A DNA stretch of 64,000 bases from Cherax quadricarinatus. Its lineage: Eukaryota; Arthropoda; Malacostraca; Decapoda; Parastacidae. The notes beneath the pieces are model-generated. The model did not search any database and had not been told where the DNA came from. It saw only the letters and a program-made list of their open reading frames with translations. Both the position numbers and the translations under genes were made by a program. Each line of letters begins with the position of its first letter. Position 1 is the first letter of the stretch. The DNA is taken from NCBI RefSeq assembly GCF_038502225.1, contig NC_091391.1, positions 430,001 through 494,000 of the forward strand, given 5' to 3'. This document shows, piece after piece, positions 44,701 through 56,700 of the stretch.

Positions 44701-47700
44701 GTCAGTTAAAAATAGGAGAGGAGAGTTATTAAATGGAGAGTTAGAGGTATTGGGAAGATGGAGGGAATATTTTGAGGAATTGTTAAATGTTGATGAAGAT
44801 AGGGAAGCTGTGATTTCGTGTATAGGGCAAGGAGGAATAACATCTTGTAGGAGTGAGGAAGAGCCAGTTGTGAGTGTGGGGGAAGTTCGTGAGGCAGTAG
44901 GTAAAATGAAAGGGGGTAAGGCAGCCGGGATTGATGGGTTAAAGATAGAAATGTTAAAAGCAGGTGGGGATATAGTTTTGGAGTGGTTGGTGCAATTATT
45001 TAATAAATGTATGGAAGAGGGTAAGGTACCTAGGGATTGGCAGAGAGCATGCATAGTTCCTTTGTATAAAGGCAAAGGGGATAAAAGAGAGTGCAAAAAT
45101 TATAGGGGGATAAGTCTGTTGAGTGTACCTGGTAAAGTGTATGGTAGAGTTATAATTGAAAGAATTAAGAGTAAGACGGAGAATAGGATAGCAGATGAAC
45201 AAGGAGGCTTTAGGAAAGGTAGGGGGTGTGTGGACCAGGTGTTTACAGTGAAACATATAAGTGAACAGTATTTAGATAAGGCTAAAGAGGTCTTTGTGGC
45301 ATTTATGGATTTGGAAAAGGCGTATGACAGGGTGGATAGGGGGGCAATGTGGCAGATGTTGCAAGTGTATGGTGTAGGAGGTAGGTTACTGAAAGCAGTG
45401 AAGAGTTTTTACGAGGACAGTGAGGCTCAAGTTAGAGTATGTAGGAAAGAGGGAAATTTTTTCCCAGTAAAAGTAGGCCTTAGACAAGGATGTGTGATGT
45501 CACCGTGGTTGTTTAATATATTTATAGATGGGGTTGTAAGAGAAGGAAATGCGAGGGTCTTGGCAAGAGGCGTGGAGTTAAAAGATAAAGAATCACACAC
45601 AAAGTGGGAGTTGTCACAGCTGCTCTTTGCTGATGACACTGTGCTCTTGGGTGATTCTGAAGAGAAGCTGCAGAGATTGGTGGATGAATTTGGTAGGGTG
45701 TGCAAAAGAAGAAAATTAAAGGTGAATACAGGAAAGAGTAAGGTTATGAGGATAACAAAAAGATTAGGTGATGAAAGATTGAATATCAGATTGGAGGGAG
45801 AGAGTATGGAGGAGGTGAACGTATTCAGATATTTGGGAGTGGACGTGTCAGCGGATGGGTCTATGAAAGATGAGGTGAATCATAGAATTGATGAGGGAAA
45901 AAGAGTGAGTGGTGCACTTAGGAGTCTGTGGAGACAAAGAACTTTGTCCTTGGAGGCAAAGAGGGGAATGTATGAGAGTATAGTTTTACCAACGCTCTTA
46001 TATGGGTGTGAAGCGTGGGTGATGAATGTTGCAGAGAGGAGAAGGCTGGAGGCAGTGGAGATGTCATGTCTGAGGGCAATGTGTGGTGTGAATATAATGC
46101 AGAGAATTCGTAGTTTGGAAGTTAGGAGGAGGTGCGGGATTACCAAAACTGTTGTCCAGAGGGCTGAGGAAGGGTTGTTGAGGTGGTTCGGACATGTAGA
46201 GAGAATGGAGCGAAACAGAATGACTTCAAGAGTGTATCAGTCTGTAGTGGAAGGAAGGCGGGGTAGGGGTCGGCCTAGGAAGGGTTGGAGGGAGGGGGTA
46301 AAGGAGGTTTTGTGTGCGAGGGGCTTGGACTTCCAGCAGGCATGCGTGAGCGTGTTTGATAGGAGTGAATGGAGACAAATGGTTTTTAATACTTGACGTG
46401 CTGTTGGAGTGTGAGCAAAGTAACATTTATGAAGGGATTCAGGGAAACCGGCAGGCCGGACTTGAGTCCTGGAGATGGGAAGTACAGTGCCTGCACTCTG
46501 AAGGAGGGGTGTTAATGTTGCAGTTTAAAAACTGTAGTGTAAAGCACCCTTCTGGCAAGACAGTGATGGAGTGAATGATGGTGAAAGTTTTTCTTTTTCG
46601 GGCCACCCTGCCTTGGTGGGAATCGGCCAGTGTGATAATAAAATAAAAATAATTCTTAACATTAATATGGAAGTGTCTTACAACACCTGAAGAATGGCAC
46701 AGTATTGATTGAACAGGTTTAACATGAGGGAAAAGCTAAATTCCTTGGATCAAGAGCCCTTCACCAATATCAATGGACCCCCTCTTAAATGGAGAAATAT
46801 TTCTAAAAATAATGTTTTTTTGCCTTGATGATCTCTAGAGCATCAATATCATTACTACAACACAGAAGAGAAGGTAAATATATTAAATTACCAGCATTGT
46901 CGGATTTACATTTTGTCCCAAAAATACAGTAAACAACTGATATTATGGACTGACGGGGGTCCGAGTATACATGAAAATCAAAATAACGTTAAAAAATAGC
47001 AAAAAAAAATTAAATTAGGCACTGTACTATAGACGTAATACAGTAGAGTACATACAATTTATATGTATACTACAATAAACACTGATAATCAAGGAGTTAA
47101 AAATATAATTTACCCAGTAGATTTTGTCCATAATTTCAAGTGTTATATTGTTGCAGTTTAAAAACTGTAGTGTAAAGCATCCTTCTGGCAAGACAGTGAT
47201 GGAGTGAATGATGGTGAAAGTTTTTCTTTTTCGGGCCACCCTGCCTTGGTGGGAATCGGCCAGTGTGTTAATAAAAAAAATAAACCACACTCCAATTTCA
47301 CGAACACAAAACCGTTTTCTTCAGGCAAAACTTAATCTTCCAAACATGTGATCAATGAAGAAGCTGAGACCATTAAAAACCAATAATTTTATAAGCATTA
47401 CTTACGGTGTAACATTAAGGAGTTCGTCGTGGCTGAAGAGTAGCTTACGTCTCAGAGTCGTGTTGTTTATATTTGTTCCTTCGTCGTTCTCTGTACTGCC
47501 TTGCCACCATTGCTCCTGCAATTCAATATAAACAATGCATATGAAATACATCGGGTGACAAGCTACAGATCAGAATAATTTTGCTAATATCATACTGTCT
47601 ACAGCCTACAGTGTCTGCACTCTGAATGTGGGTGGAGACATGTTGTAGTTTTTGAACTGTTGTATAGGCCCGCCTCTGGCAATACAGTGATGGAGTGAGT

Positions 47701-50700
47701 GATAATGAAGGTGTTTCTTCTTTTTATAGGTCACCTTGCCTCAGTGGGAAAACATACAATACATTAAATAAATTACAGCACTACTGGAATGATTCACCAA
47801 CACTGCACACTCACACAGAAAACTTTATATAGCATTTAAATGCTGTCTAAAATTTCTTCTATAAATGTGGGCTACTTTCTCCATGGGGAAGTGGAACAGA
47901 ATTCTTCCTCTGTAAGCCATGCGTGTCATAAGAGGCGACTAAAATGCCAGGAGCAAGGGGCTAGTAACCCCTTCTCCTGTATATATTACTAAATTTAAAA
48001 GGAGAAATTTCAGTTTTTTCTTTTGGGCCACCCCACCTCAAGTGGGATACGGCTGGTACGTTGAAAGAAGAAATGTGGGCTACTTGTGAAGAATGAAGTC
48101 ATGACTCACAAAATCATAATAACAAGAGCAAACAAACTGCAGAATGGGTGGGGTTTGAACTCATGGAGAGTGAGTTGTTAAAGCTGGCCCAGTGAGTTGC
48201 ACACTGTCCTGGAGTTTTACCACTCAACATGGGTTCAAACACCATCCGTTCTGTGGTTTGTTAAGAAAGTCACAACACTATGGCTGGAATAAGTCACCAA
48301 AAAAACATCAATTAGCAGATGAACTTAATTACGTTTTGGTCCCTTAAGAACCATCATAAAAACCAGTCGAGTCGAGTCAAGAACCATCATCAAGTCACTG
48401 CGACTTAAGAATGGTCCAGGACGACCAAAAATGTCATCATAACGCTCCTAATTGCAAATTTTCTTGAATGTGAAGTATGAGGCTATAAAAGCATATGAAA
48501 GAATTTATAAAGAATTTTCTCACTGACTTCAATAGACATGAAAGGCCACAGATTTAACCCGTAAACGGTCCAAACAGATCTACGTTTTTTTTTACATATT
48601 TTTAAATATAACAAAAAAAAGTAGATCAAAGTTTTTTTACACATTTTCAAATGTAAAAAAACAAAAAGATCTACTTTTTTTACATACTTTTAAATGTTGA
48701 AAAAACGTATATATACGTTTGGACCGTTTACGGGTTAAATTAAGTAAAAATGAAGTCAGTGGGGTCCTGTGAATTTAATTTTTTTTACAAAGAGAGAGGT
48801 GAAAGAATGGAATAAACTGATATACAGTTTCTCCTCACTTAACGACATACTCGTTTAATGACTGCCCAGACTTTACGACCGGCTCTCTGACCAGTATGCA
48901 TACCTAAGTAATGTATATTTGAGCTGATTTCCTCTAATCTGTTTATTACCATACACAGTACACCACTGTATAAACATTTAAAAATACACCTACCATCCGA
49001 CTTACGACCTGCTCGACTTACGACCACTCGACTTATGACCGTGTTTTTTATGCCAAATTTCTGGGAAATAAACAAGTGTTTGTGTTGTACACAGTGTTTA
49101 TCCTAAACCTTACAGTATAAAATACAGTACTAACAACATAAAAAGTAAAGTAAAACATGAAATACCAAAATAAAACAATAAAACAGTCATTACAAAAATG
49201 TTTTGTTGATATTCAGTAGTAAAGTTTGACTTACGACCATTTCGACTTATGACCGGTTTCTCGGAACCGAACTCGGTCGTAAGTCGGATGGTAGGTGTAT
49301 ATTAGAGCTGATTTCCTCTATTCTGTTTATTACCATATACAGTACACCACTGTATAAACATTTAAAAATATACCAGAAATGTTATAAATGGTACAAAGGC
49401 AATATTAAAACAATATCAAAGATGGTTGACACAAACCCACTACCAGTATAGTATAATCCTCACTTAACAACCAATTCGTTTAACGACCTACTCTTAGGAA
49501 CAGAACTCCATCGCTAAGTGACGAGAGGCTGTATATAAAAACTACAACTACAGTGGACCCTCGACTAACGATATTAATTGGTACCTGAGAACGATTATCG
49601 TTAGTCGAGTTTTTTTAACGTTAGTCGAGGCAACATGTTAGCGTTAACGTATCGTTTTATCGAATTTAACGTTAGTCGATGCCATCATTGGTCGAGGGTC
49701 CACTGTACTGGAAATATTAAAAGTCATATGATGAACATATTAATGAGGATGAAACAGCAGAAGCACAACTCTCCTCCTTCAATTACAAAACTCCGTGAAA
49801 GAATTAAACATGATTCACATTAGTTACTCCCACACACTAATTTAACTGTACCTGCTAAATGATATATAAAAAATAGGTACGACTTATCACCCTGCCTCGG
49901 TGGGAGACGGATGGTGCTTTGAAAAAAAAAAACATGATTTAACAATGGAAGAATTGCGACACAAAATGCAAACGAACCACAGGGGAGTTGAATGATTGCC
50001 TTTTGTGTTGCAATCAACACATCATCAGGCACTTGCAATGTTGCATAAATGAGTAAGAAGTCTAGAAATATCTGTTGAAGGGAATGGCTAATGAGAGTCA
50101 TTCTCTTCAATGGATCTTCTTAGACTTCTTACTCATTTCTGTAACACTGCAAGCTCCTGATGTGTTGATTACAACACGAAAGGCCTAAAACTATCATTCA
50201 ACTCCCCCTGTGGTTGTTTTGCATGATATAGCAAGTTTCAATCTCCATGGGGAAGTGGAACAGAATTCTTCCTCCGGAAGCCATGTATGTCGTGAGGTGA
50301 CTAAAATGCCGAGAGCACAGGGCTAGTAACCCTTTCTCCTGTATATGTATATTACTAAAGCTAAAAGAGAAACTTTTGTTTTTCTTTATGGGCCACCCTG
50401 TCTCGGTGGACACCGTCTCGGTGGTCACCCTGCCTCGGTGATCACCCTGCCTTGGTGGTCACCCTGCCTCGGTGGATGCCCTGCCTCAGTGGACACCCTG
50501 CCTCGGTGATCAGTGGACACCCTGCCTCAGTGGACACCCTGCCTCGGTGGACACCCTGCCTCGGTGGTCACCCTGCCTTGGTGGGCACCCTGCCTCAGTG
50601 GATACCCTGCCTCGGTGGACACCCTGCCTCGGTGGACACCCTGCCTCGGTGGTCGACCTGCCTCGGTGGTTGCCCTGCCTCAGTGGACACCCTGCCTCAG

Positions 50701-53700
50701 TGGATACCCTGCCTCAGTGGACACCCTGCCTCAGTGGATACCCTGCCTCAGTGGATACCCTGCCTCAGTGGAGACCCTGCCTCAGTGGACACCCTGCCTC
50801 AGTGGACACCCTGCCTCAGTGACACCCTGCCTCAGTGGACACCCTGCCTCAGTGGACACCCTGCCTCGGTGATCACCCTGCCTCGGTGGTCACCCTGCCT
50901 CGGTGGACACCCTGCCTCGGTGGACACCCTGCCTCGGTGATCACCCTGCCTCGGTGGACACCCTGCCTCGGTGATCACCCTGCCTCGGTGGACACCCTGC
51001 CTCGGTGATCACCCTGCCTTGGTGGTCACCCTGCCTCGGTGGACACCCTGCCTCGGTGGACACCCTGCCTCAGTGGACACCCTGCCTCAGTGGACACCCT
51101 GCCTCAGTGGACACCCTGCCTCAGTGGACACCCTGCCTCAGTAGACACCCTGCCTCAGTGGACACCCTACCTCAGTGGACACCCTACCTCAGTGGACACC
51201 CTGCCTCAATGGACACCCTGCCTCAGTGGACACCCTGCCTCAGTGGACACCCTGCCTCAGTGGATACCCTGCCTCAGTGGACACCCTGCCTCAGTGGATA
51301 CCCTGCCTCAGTGGACACCCTGCCTCAGTGGACACCCTGCCTCAGTGGATACCCTGCCTCAGTGGATACCCTGCCTCAGTGGACACCCTGCCTCAGTGGA
51401 CACCCTGCCTCAGTGGACACCCTGCCTCAGTGGACACCCTGCCTCAGTGGACACCCTGCCTTAGTGGATACCCTGCCTCAGTGGACACCCTGCCTCAGTG
51501 GACACCCTGCCTCGGTAAAATATGGCTGGTTTGTTGAAAGAAAGCAGAACAAGTTTGAAGAGTTAGTAAGACACAGGTGCAACAGTCAGGTATGTTTATT
51601 CCTAAATGTTTCACCTACACAGTAACTTCTTTAGTCAAGTACAGAGGCAGCAGTAGTAGAGCTGTAAACACGATGTAATCACTCCATAACCTTTGAAGGT
51701 AGTCAGTCCCACAGCCTGGAGAAGCTCCATAGCCTGGAACAATGCTAAATACAGTGGTACCTGAAGTTTTTTGCTCCATTTGGAACAATGTTACCTAAAT
51801 ACAATGGTACCTGAATGCTCCATAGTCTGGAACAATGTTACCTAAATACAGTGGTACCTGAAGTTTTTTGCTCCATAGTCTGGAACAATGTTACCTAAAT
51901 ACATACCGGAACATAGTGAACAATGTACAGTGGTTGAAGTTTTTTGCTCCATAGTCTGGCAATGTTCTAAATACAGTGGTACCTGAAGCTCCATATTCTG
52001 GAACAATGTTACCTAAATACAGTGGTACCTGAAGTTTTTTGCTCCATAGTCTGGAACAATGTTACCTAAATACAGTGGTACCGGAAGTTTCCTACAGCTG
52101 CTTTTGTAAGTGTATTTTTGGGGGTCTAGAACGGACTAATCTAATTTATATTATTCCTTATGGGAACAAATTCATTCGGTAACGGCACTTGAAGAGCCTT
52201 CTGGAACGAATTATGTATGAAACTTGGGGTACCACTGTACTGAATATACGTCTTACTTATCATCTTGTCAGTAATGTATACCATTAACATATTCAAGTTT
52301 CAAGAGTCACCTGTGTGAAGGTACAGAACGGCCTGAGAGCTTCTTCCACAGCCTCGGGCAACACAGGCGGCAGCGATAATTCCGTCTGACACCAAACTGA
52401 CGAGACATAAAACACTTAGCACGCTCAACATCACATAGCTTATCAACTTACGATTTTCTCCACATCAAACAATTAGTCACATGAAAGTAAAATATATAAA
52501 TAATAATTAGATTGATCCTTGATTCTATGCAAGCTGTTAAATGCAAATTTGCTATTTTTGTGATGGATCCATTTCTGGTTGTAATTCTCTATTACAAATT
52601 CACTCTTATAATTATGGCCTGCAAAATGTAAAGAAGATTAATTTAAAATACAGTGGACCCCCGGTTTACGATCAGCTCCCAATGCGACCAATTATGTAAG
52701 TGTATTTATGTAAGTGCGTTTGTATGTGTATGTTTGGGGTCTGAAATGGACTAATCTAATTCACAATATTCCTTATGGGAACAAATTCGGTGAGTACTGG
52801 CACCTGAACATACTTCTGGAATGAAATAATATCGTAAACCCGGGGTCCACTGTATTATACAATGTTTGTACAGAGGTGAAAGACATTTAGGTGTGCAGAA
52901 AGCTCCTTAACCCTTAAACTGTCCAAATGTAGATCTACGCTCACTCGCATAGCACTCCGAACGTAAATCTAAGTTCAATTTTACGTGCTTTCTTATGTAA
53001 AAAAATAGATCTACGTTCGGAGCACTACGTGAGTGAACGCAGATCTACATTTGGACAGTTTAAGGGTTAGATATGAAGAGCATTTCGGACAAACTTAAAA
53101 CTAGCTTAAGATTAATAAGACAATGACAAATTAAGTGGTTTTTATATACAGTATCTTATGTGGCTGAAATATATATACAGTGGACCCTCGCATAACGATC
53201 ACCTCCGAATGCGACCAATTATGTAAGTGTATTTATGTAAGTGCGTTTGTACGTGTATGTTTGGGGGTCTGAAATGGACTAATCTACTTCACAATATTCC
53301 TTATGGGAACAAATTCGGTCAGTACTGGCACCTGAACATACTTCTGGAGTGAAAAAATATCGTTAACCGGGGGTCCACTGTATATATAAAGTTTTTTCCA
53401 ACAACATTTTTCTCCATTATCAGTTTGTAGTTTTCATTTACATAAATAATTTATTATTTTCTGTAGTTCATTCATTCATTAGAGACTCGCCGGTACTTCC
53501 GGCCCGGGTCTTCTCCAGATGGTGACCCTGCGATTTTTTTTGTAGTTGTCTATTATTCATCCCCCTATGTTTTGTAGTTTCCACTCCAGATTAGTCTCCT
53601 ACAGGGAACTCTATTGAAAGCTTTCTTGAAACCTGAATAAACTAAAACATCCCTCTAAAACCTAAATAAACTAAAACATCCCTCTAAAACCTAAATAAAC

Positions 53701-56700
53701 TAAAACGTCCCTCTAAACCTAAATAAACTAAAACATCCTTCTAAAACCTAAATAAACTAAAACATCCTTCTAAAACTTAAATAAACTAAAACGTCCTTAT
53801 ACCCTAGACTAGAAGTAGAGGGACACGAGTCTGTGTGTGGTAGTGTGTATTACAAAAATTACCTCGTCCTTATACCCTAGACTAGAAGTAGAGGGACACG
53901 AGTCTGTGTGTGGTAGTGTGTATTACAAAAATTACCTCGTCCTTATACCCTAGACTAGAAGTAGAGGGACACGAGTCTGTGTGTGGTAGTGTGTATTACA
54001 AAAATTACCTCGTCCTTATACCCTAGACTAGAAGTAGAGGGACACGAGTCTGTGTGTGGTAGTGTGTATTACAAAAATTACCTCCCCTTAGATTTCAACA
54101 AAAAGTACAAACAGAGGATATATATTTTTTGTGGTCTGTGTTGGAAGTAAAAGAATAAAGATATAATAGATATGACCCATGCAATCATAACAACATGATC
54201 GCAGACAAATTATGGTAAGGGTGGGGTTGGAACCTATGGGATGTTAGTTGCAAAACTCCAGGTCAGTGTGTAAACCACTGGGCCAGCTGGTTACAATAAG
54301 ATTCATCCAAACCATACGTCCTGTCCGTGGTATGGTTTGTTTGCATTCATGTCATTACGATTTCGTGAGTCAATATTCATCCAACTAGTATATTTATATA
54401 CCATAGGGAAGTTAGCATGGGCCACCACTGTGACCACAAATGCAAGTTTTTACAGATGATGTAGATGTAAGAGGAAAATAGGAACTAAGGAAAACTCAAT
54501 ATGATAAGGTAAATGAAGAGAGAGAATAGTTGATAAACTAGGGGTGTATGATTAAGCAAAGAAAGCATAAGTAAAGCTAACAACAAAATAGGAGTGTACT
54601 TGAATAAAGAGAAAAGAAAGGATAAAGCTGATAAAAGTGTATACAGTGGAACCTCAAATATCGAACTTTCTTCGGTCCAAAAGGCTGTTCGAGTGCCTTT
54701 ACCGAATGAATTTATTCCCATCAGGAATGATGTAAATTAGATTAGTCCATTTCAGACCCTCAAAAATACACTTATAAAAGCACTTACAAAAATACACTTA
54801 CATAATTGGTTGTGTTGGGAGCAGTTCGATTTTCAAGGTTCCACTGTAGTGGCAAAACTGCCCGTCTTTCAAATTAGACATAAAGATTCTTAAGTAGAGT
54901 GGAAAACTTTCAAGAAATATTTGTGTTACATTTACCTGTGTGCTGAGTAGTTAATAGAAAATGTGTGTACTGATGGTTGAACTTTGTTAAACAAAAAAGC
55001 ATTGATAAATTAGACACATGTGCGACTCTTGGGTATCTTTATTGAGGAAACGTTTCGCCACACAGTGGCTCCATCAGTCCATACAGTGGAGAATCTTGAA
55101 GAACAGGAGGAGAATGAGGTAATCAGTCCCTCAGCCTTGAGTCTATGTGGTCAGTCCATCAATCTTGAATAGATTGATGGACTGACCACATTCTCAGGAG
55201 GAGAATGAGGTAATCAGTCCCTCAACCTTGAGTCTATGTGGTCAGTCCATCAATCTTGAATAGATTGATGGACTGACCACATTCTCAGGAGGAGAATGAG
55301 TCCTTCAGCCTTAGTCGATGTGGTCAGTCCATTCTCAACCTTGAGTCGATGTGGTCAGTCCATCAATCTATTCAAGATTGATGGACTGACCACATCGACT
55401 CAAGGTTGAGGGACTGATTACTTCATTCTCCTCCTGTTCTTCAAGACTCTCCTCTGTATGGACTGATGAAGTCACTGTGTGGTGAAACGTTTCCTCAATT
55501 AAGATACCCAAGAGTTGCATGTGTCTAATTTATCAACATGTCGGTTCTCTGAGCCATTCATCTACAAAAAAGCACTGCTCTCAGGCAACGAACCAAGGAA
55601 GCAAACAGCTCATATCTAAGTTCAGCTATATTGTAAAAGCCGTTGTTGTGGTTAAAATTGTTGGATATTCGACCAGTGATGATTCCAAGATCCCGTAACA
55701 CTGAGTGTCTTCTTCCAAGATCCCGCAACACCGACTGTCTTCCTCCACAACCACTTAATCAACTACAGAGATGCAAGACTCTTTTCAACTCCATTTATGT
55801 CCTTTAAGTCTAGGTTAAATTTAAAAAATGTTTAACCCGTAAACAGTCCAAACATATATATACGTTTTTTCAACATTTGAAAGTAAGTAAAAAAGTAGAT
55901 CTTTTTGTTTTTTTACATTTGAAAATGTGTAAAAATACTTTGATCTTTTTTTTTTGATATATTTGAAAATATGTATAAAAAAACGTAGATCTACTTTTGT
56001 AGCGCTACACATGTGAACGTAGATCTGCTTGGACCGTTTACGGGTTAATTTCAGTTTGAAAAGTGGTTAAGATGGGTGACAGCAAGAAAATATACAAGTT
56101 GAAGAAGCAGAAGAATGCCAGATAAAATACAGTGGACCCCCGCATAACGATATTATTTCAATCCAGAAGTCTGTTTGGGTGCCGTTATAGACCGAATTTG
56201 TTCCCATAAGAAATATTGTGAATTAGATTCGTCCATTTCAGACCCCTAAAAATACACCTACAAAAGCACTTACAAAAATAAACTTACATAATTGGTCGAG
56301 TTGGGAGCTGATCGTTATCCGGGGGTCCACTGTACTTTGTATCTGCAACTTGATTAATGGCAAATTGTGAAGGCAGGCAGACAATTTTTAAAATGTCAAT
56401 TGTGACTACAAACCAGTGTTAGTGTGCGAGACGGGATGACTAGCAGCAGACTGTACTGGAGTGCACAGCATCCGCAGGAGGTTCACCGCTTTTTCACTAC
56501 CAGTCCAAGGACTGGATGCTACTGTATGATGGGTGAAGAATCTGAAAGTGTTGTAGAAATTAATGTAAACACTTGATGAACTCCTTCTACAAATCAAAAG
56601 GTAAACTCTACATTTAATGGATTAATAGAGAGGTAGTTGATGGGTGGTAACGATGATTGTGGTAGACAGAGATAAGATTGTCTTCCTACAACCATAGCAG

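Noticed and set aside
44410..45096. 228-codon minus-strand ORFs inside the LINE copies (also 57601-58287)
   Set aside because: They are antisense shadows of the reverse transcriptase ORF caused by its purine-rich codon use.
50452..51625. Long ORFs (116-206 codons) encoding Pro/Trp/Ser repeats such as DTLPQWTPCLSGHPASV
   Set aside because: They are translations of the 17-bp minisatellite in overlapping frames. Unit length is not a multiple of three, so all frames give the same peptide pattern; there is no start context or conservation.
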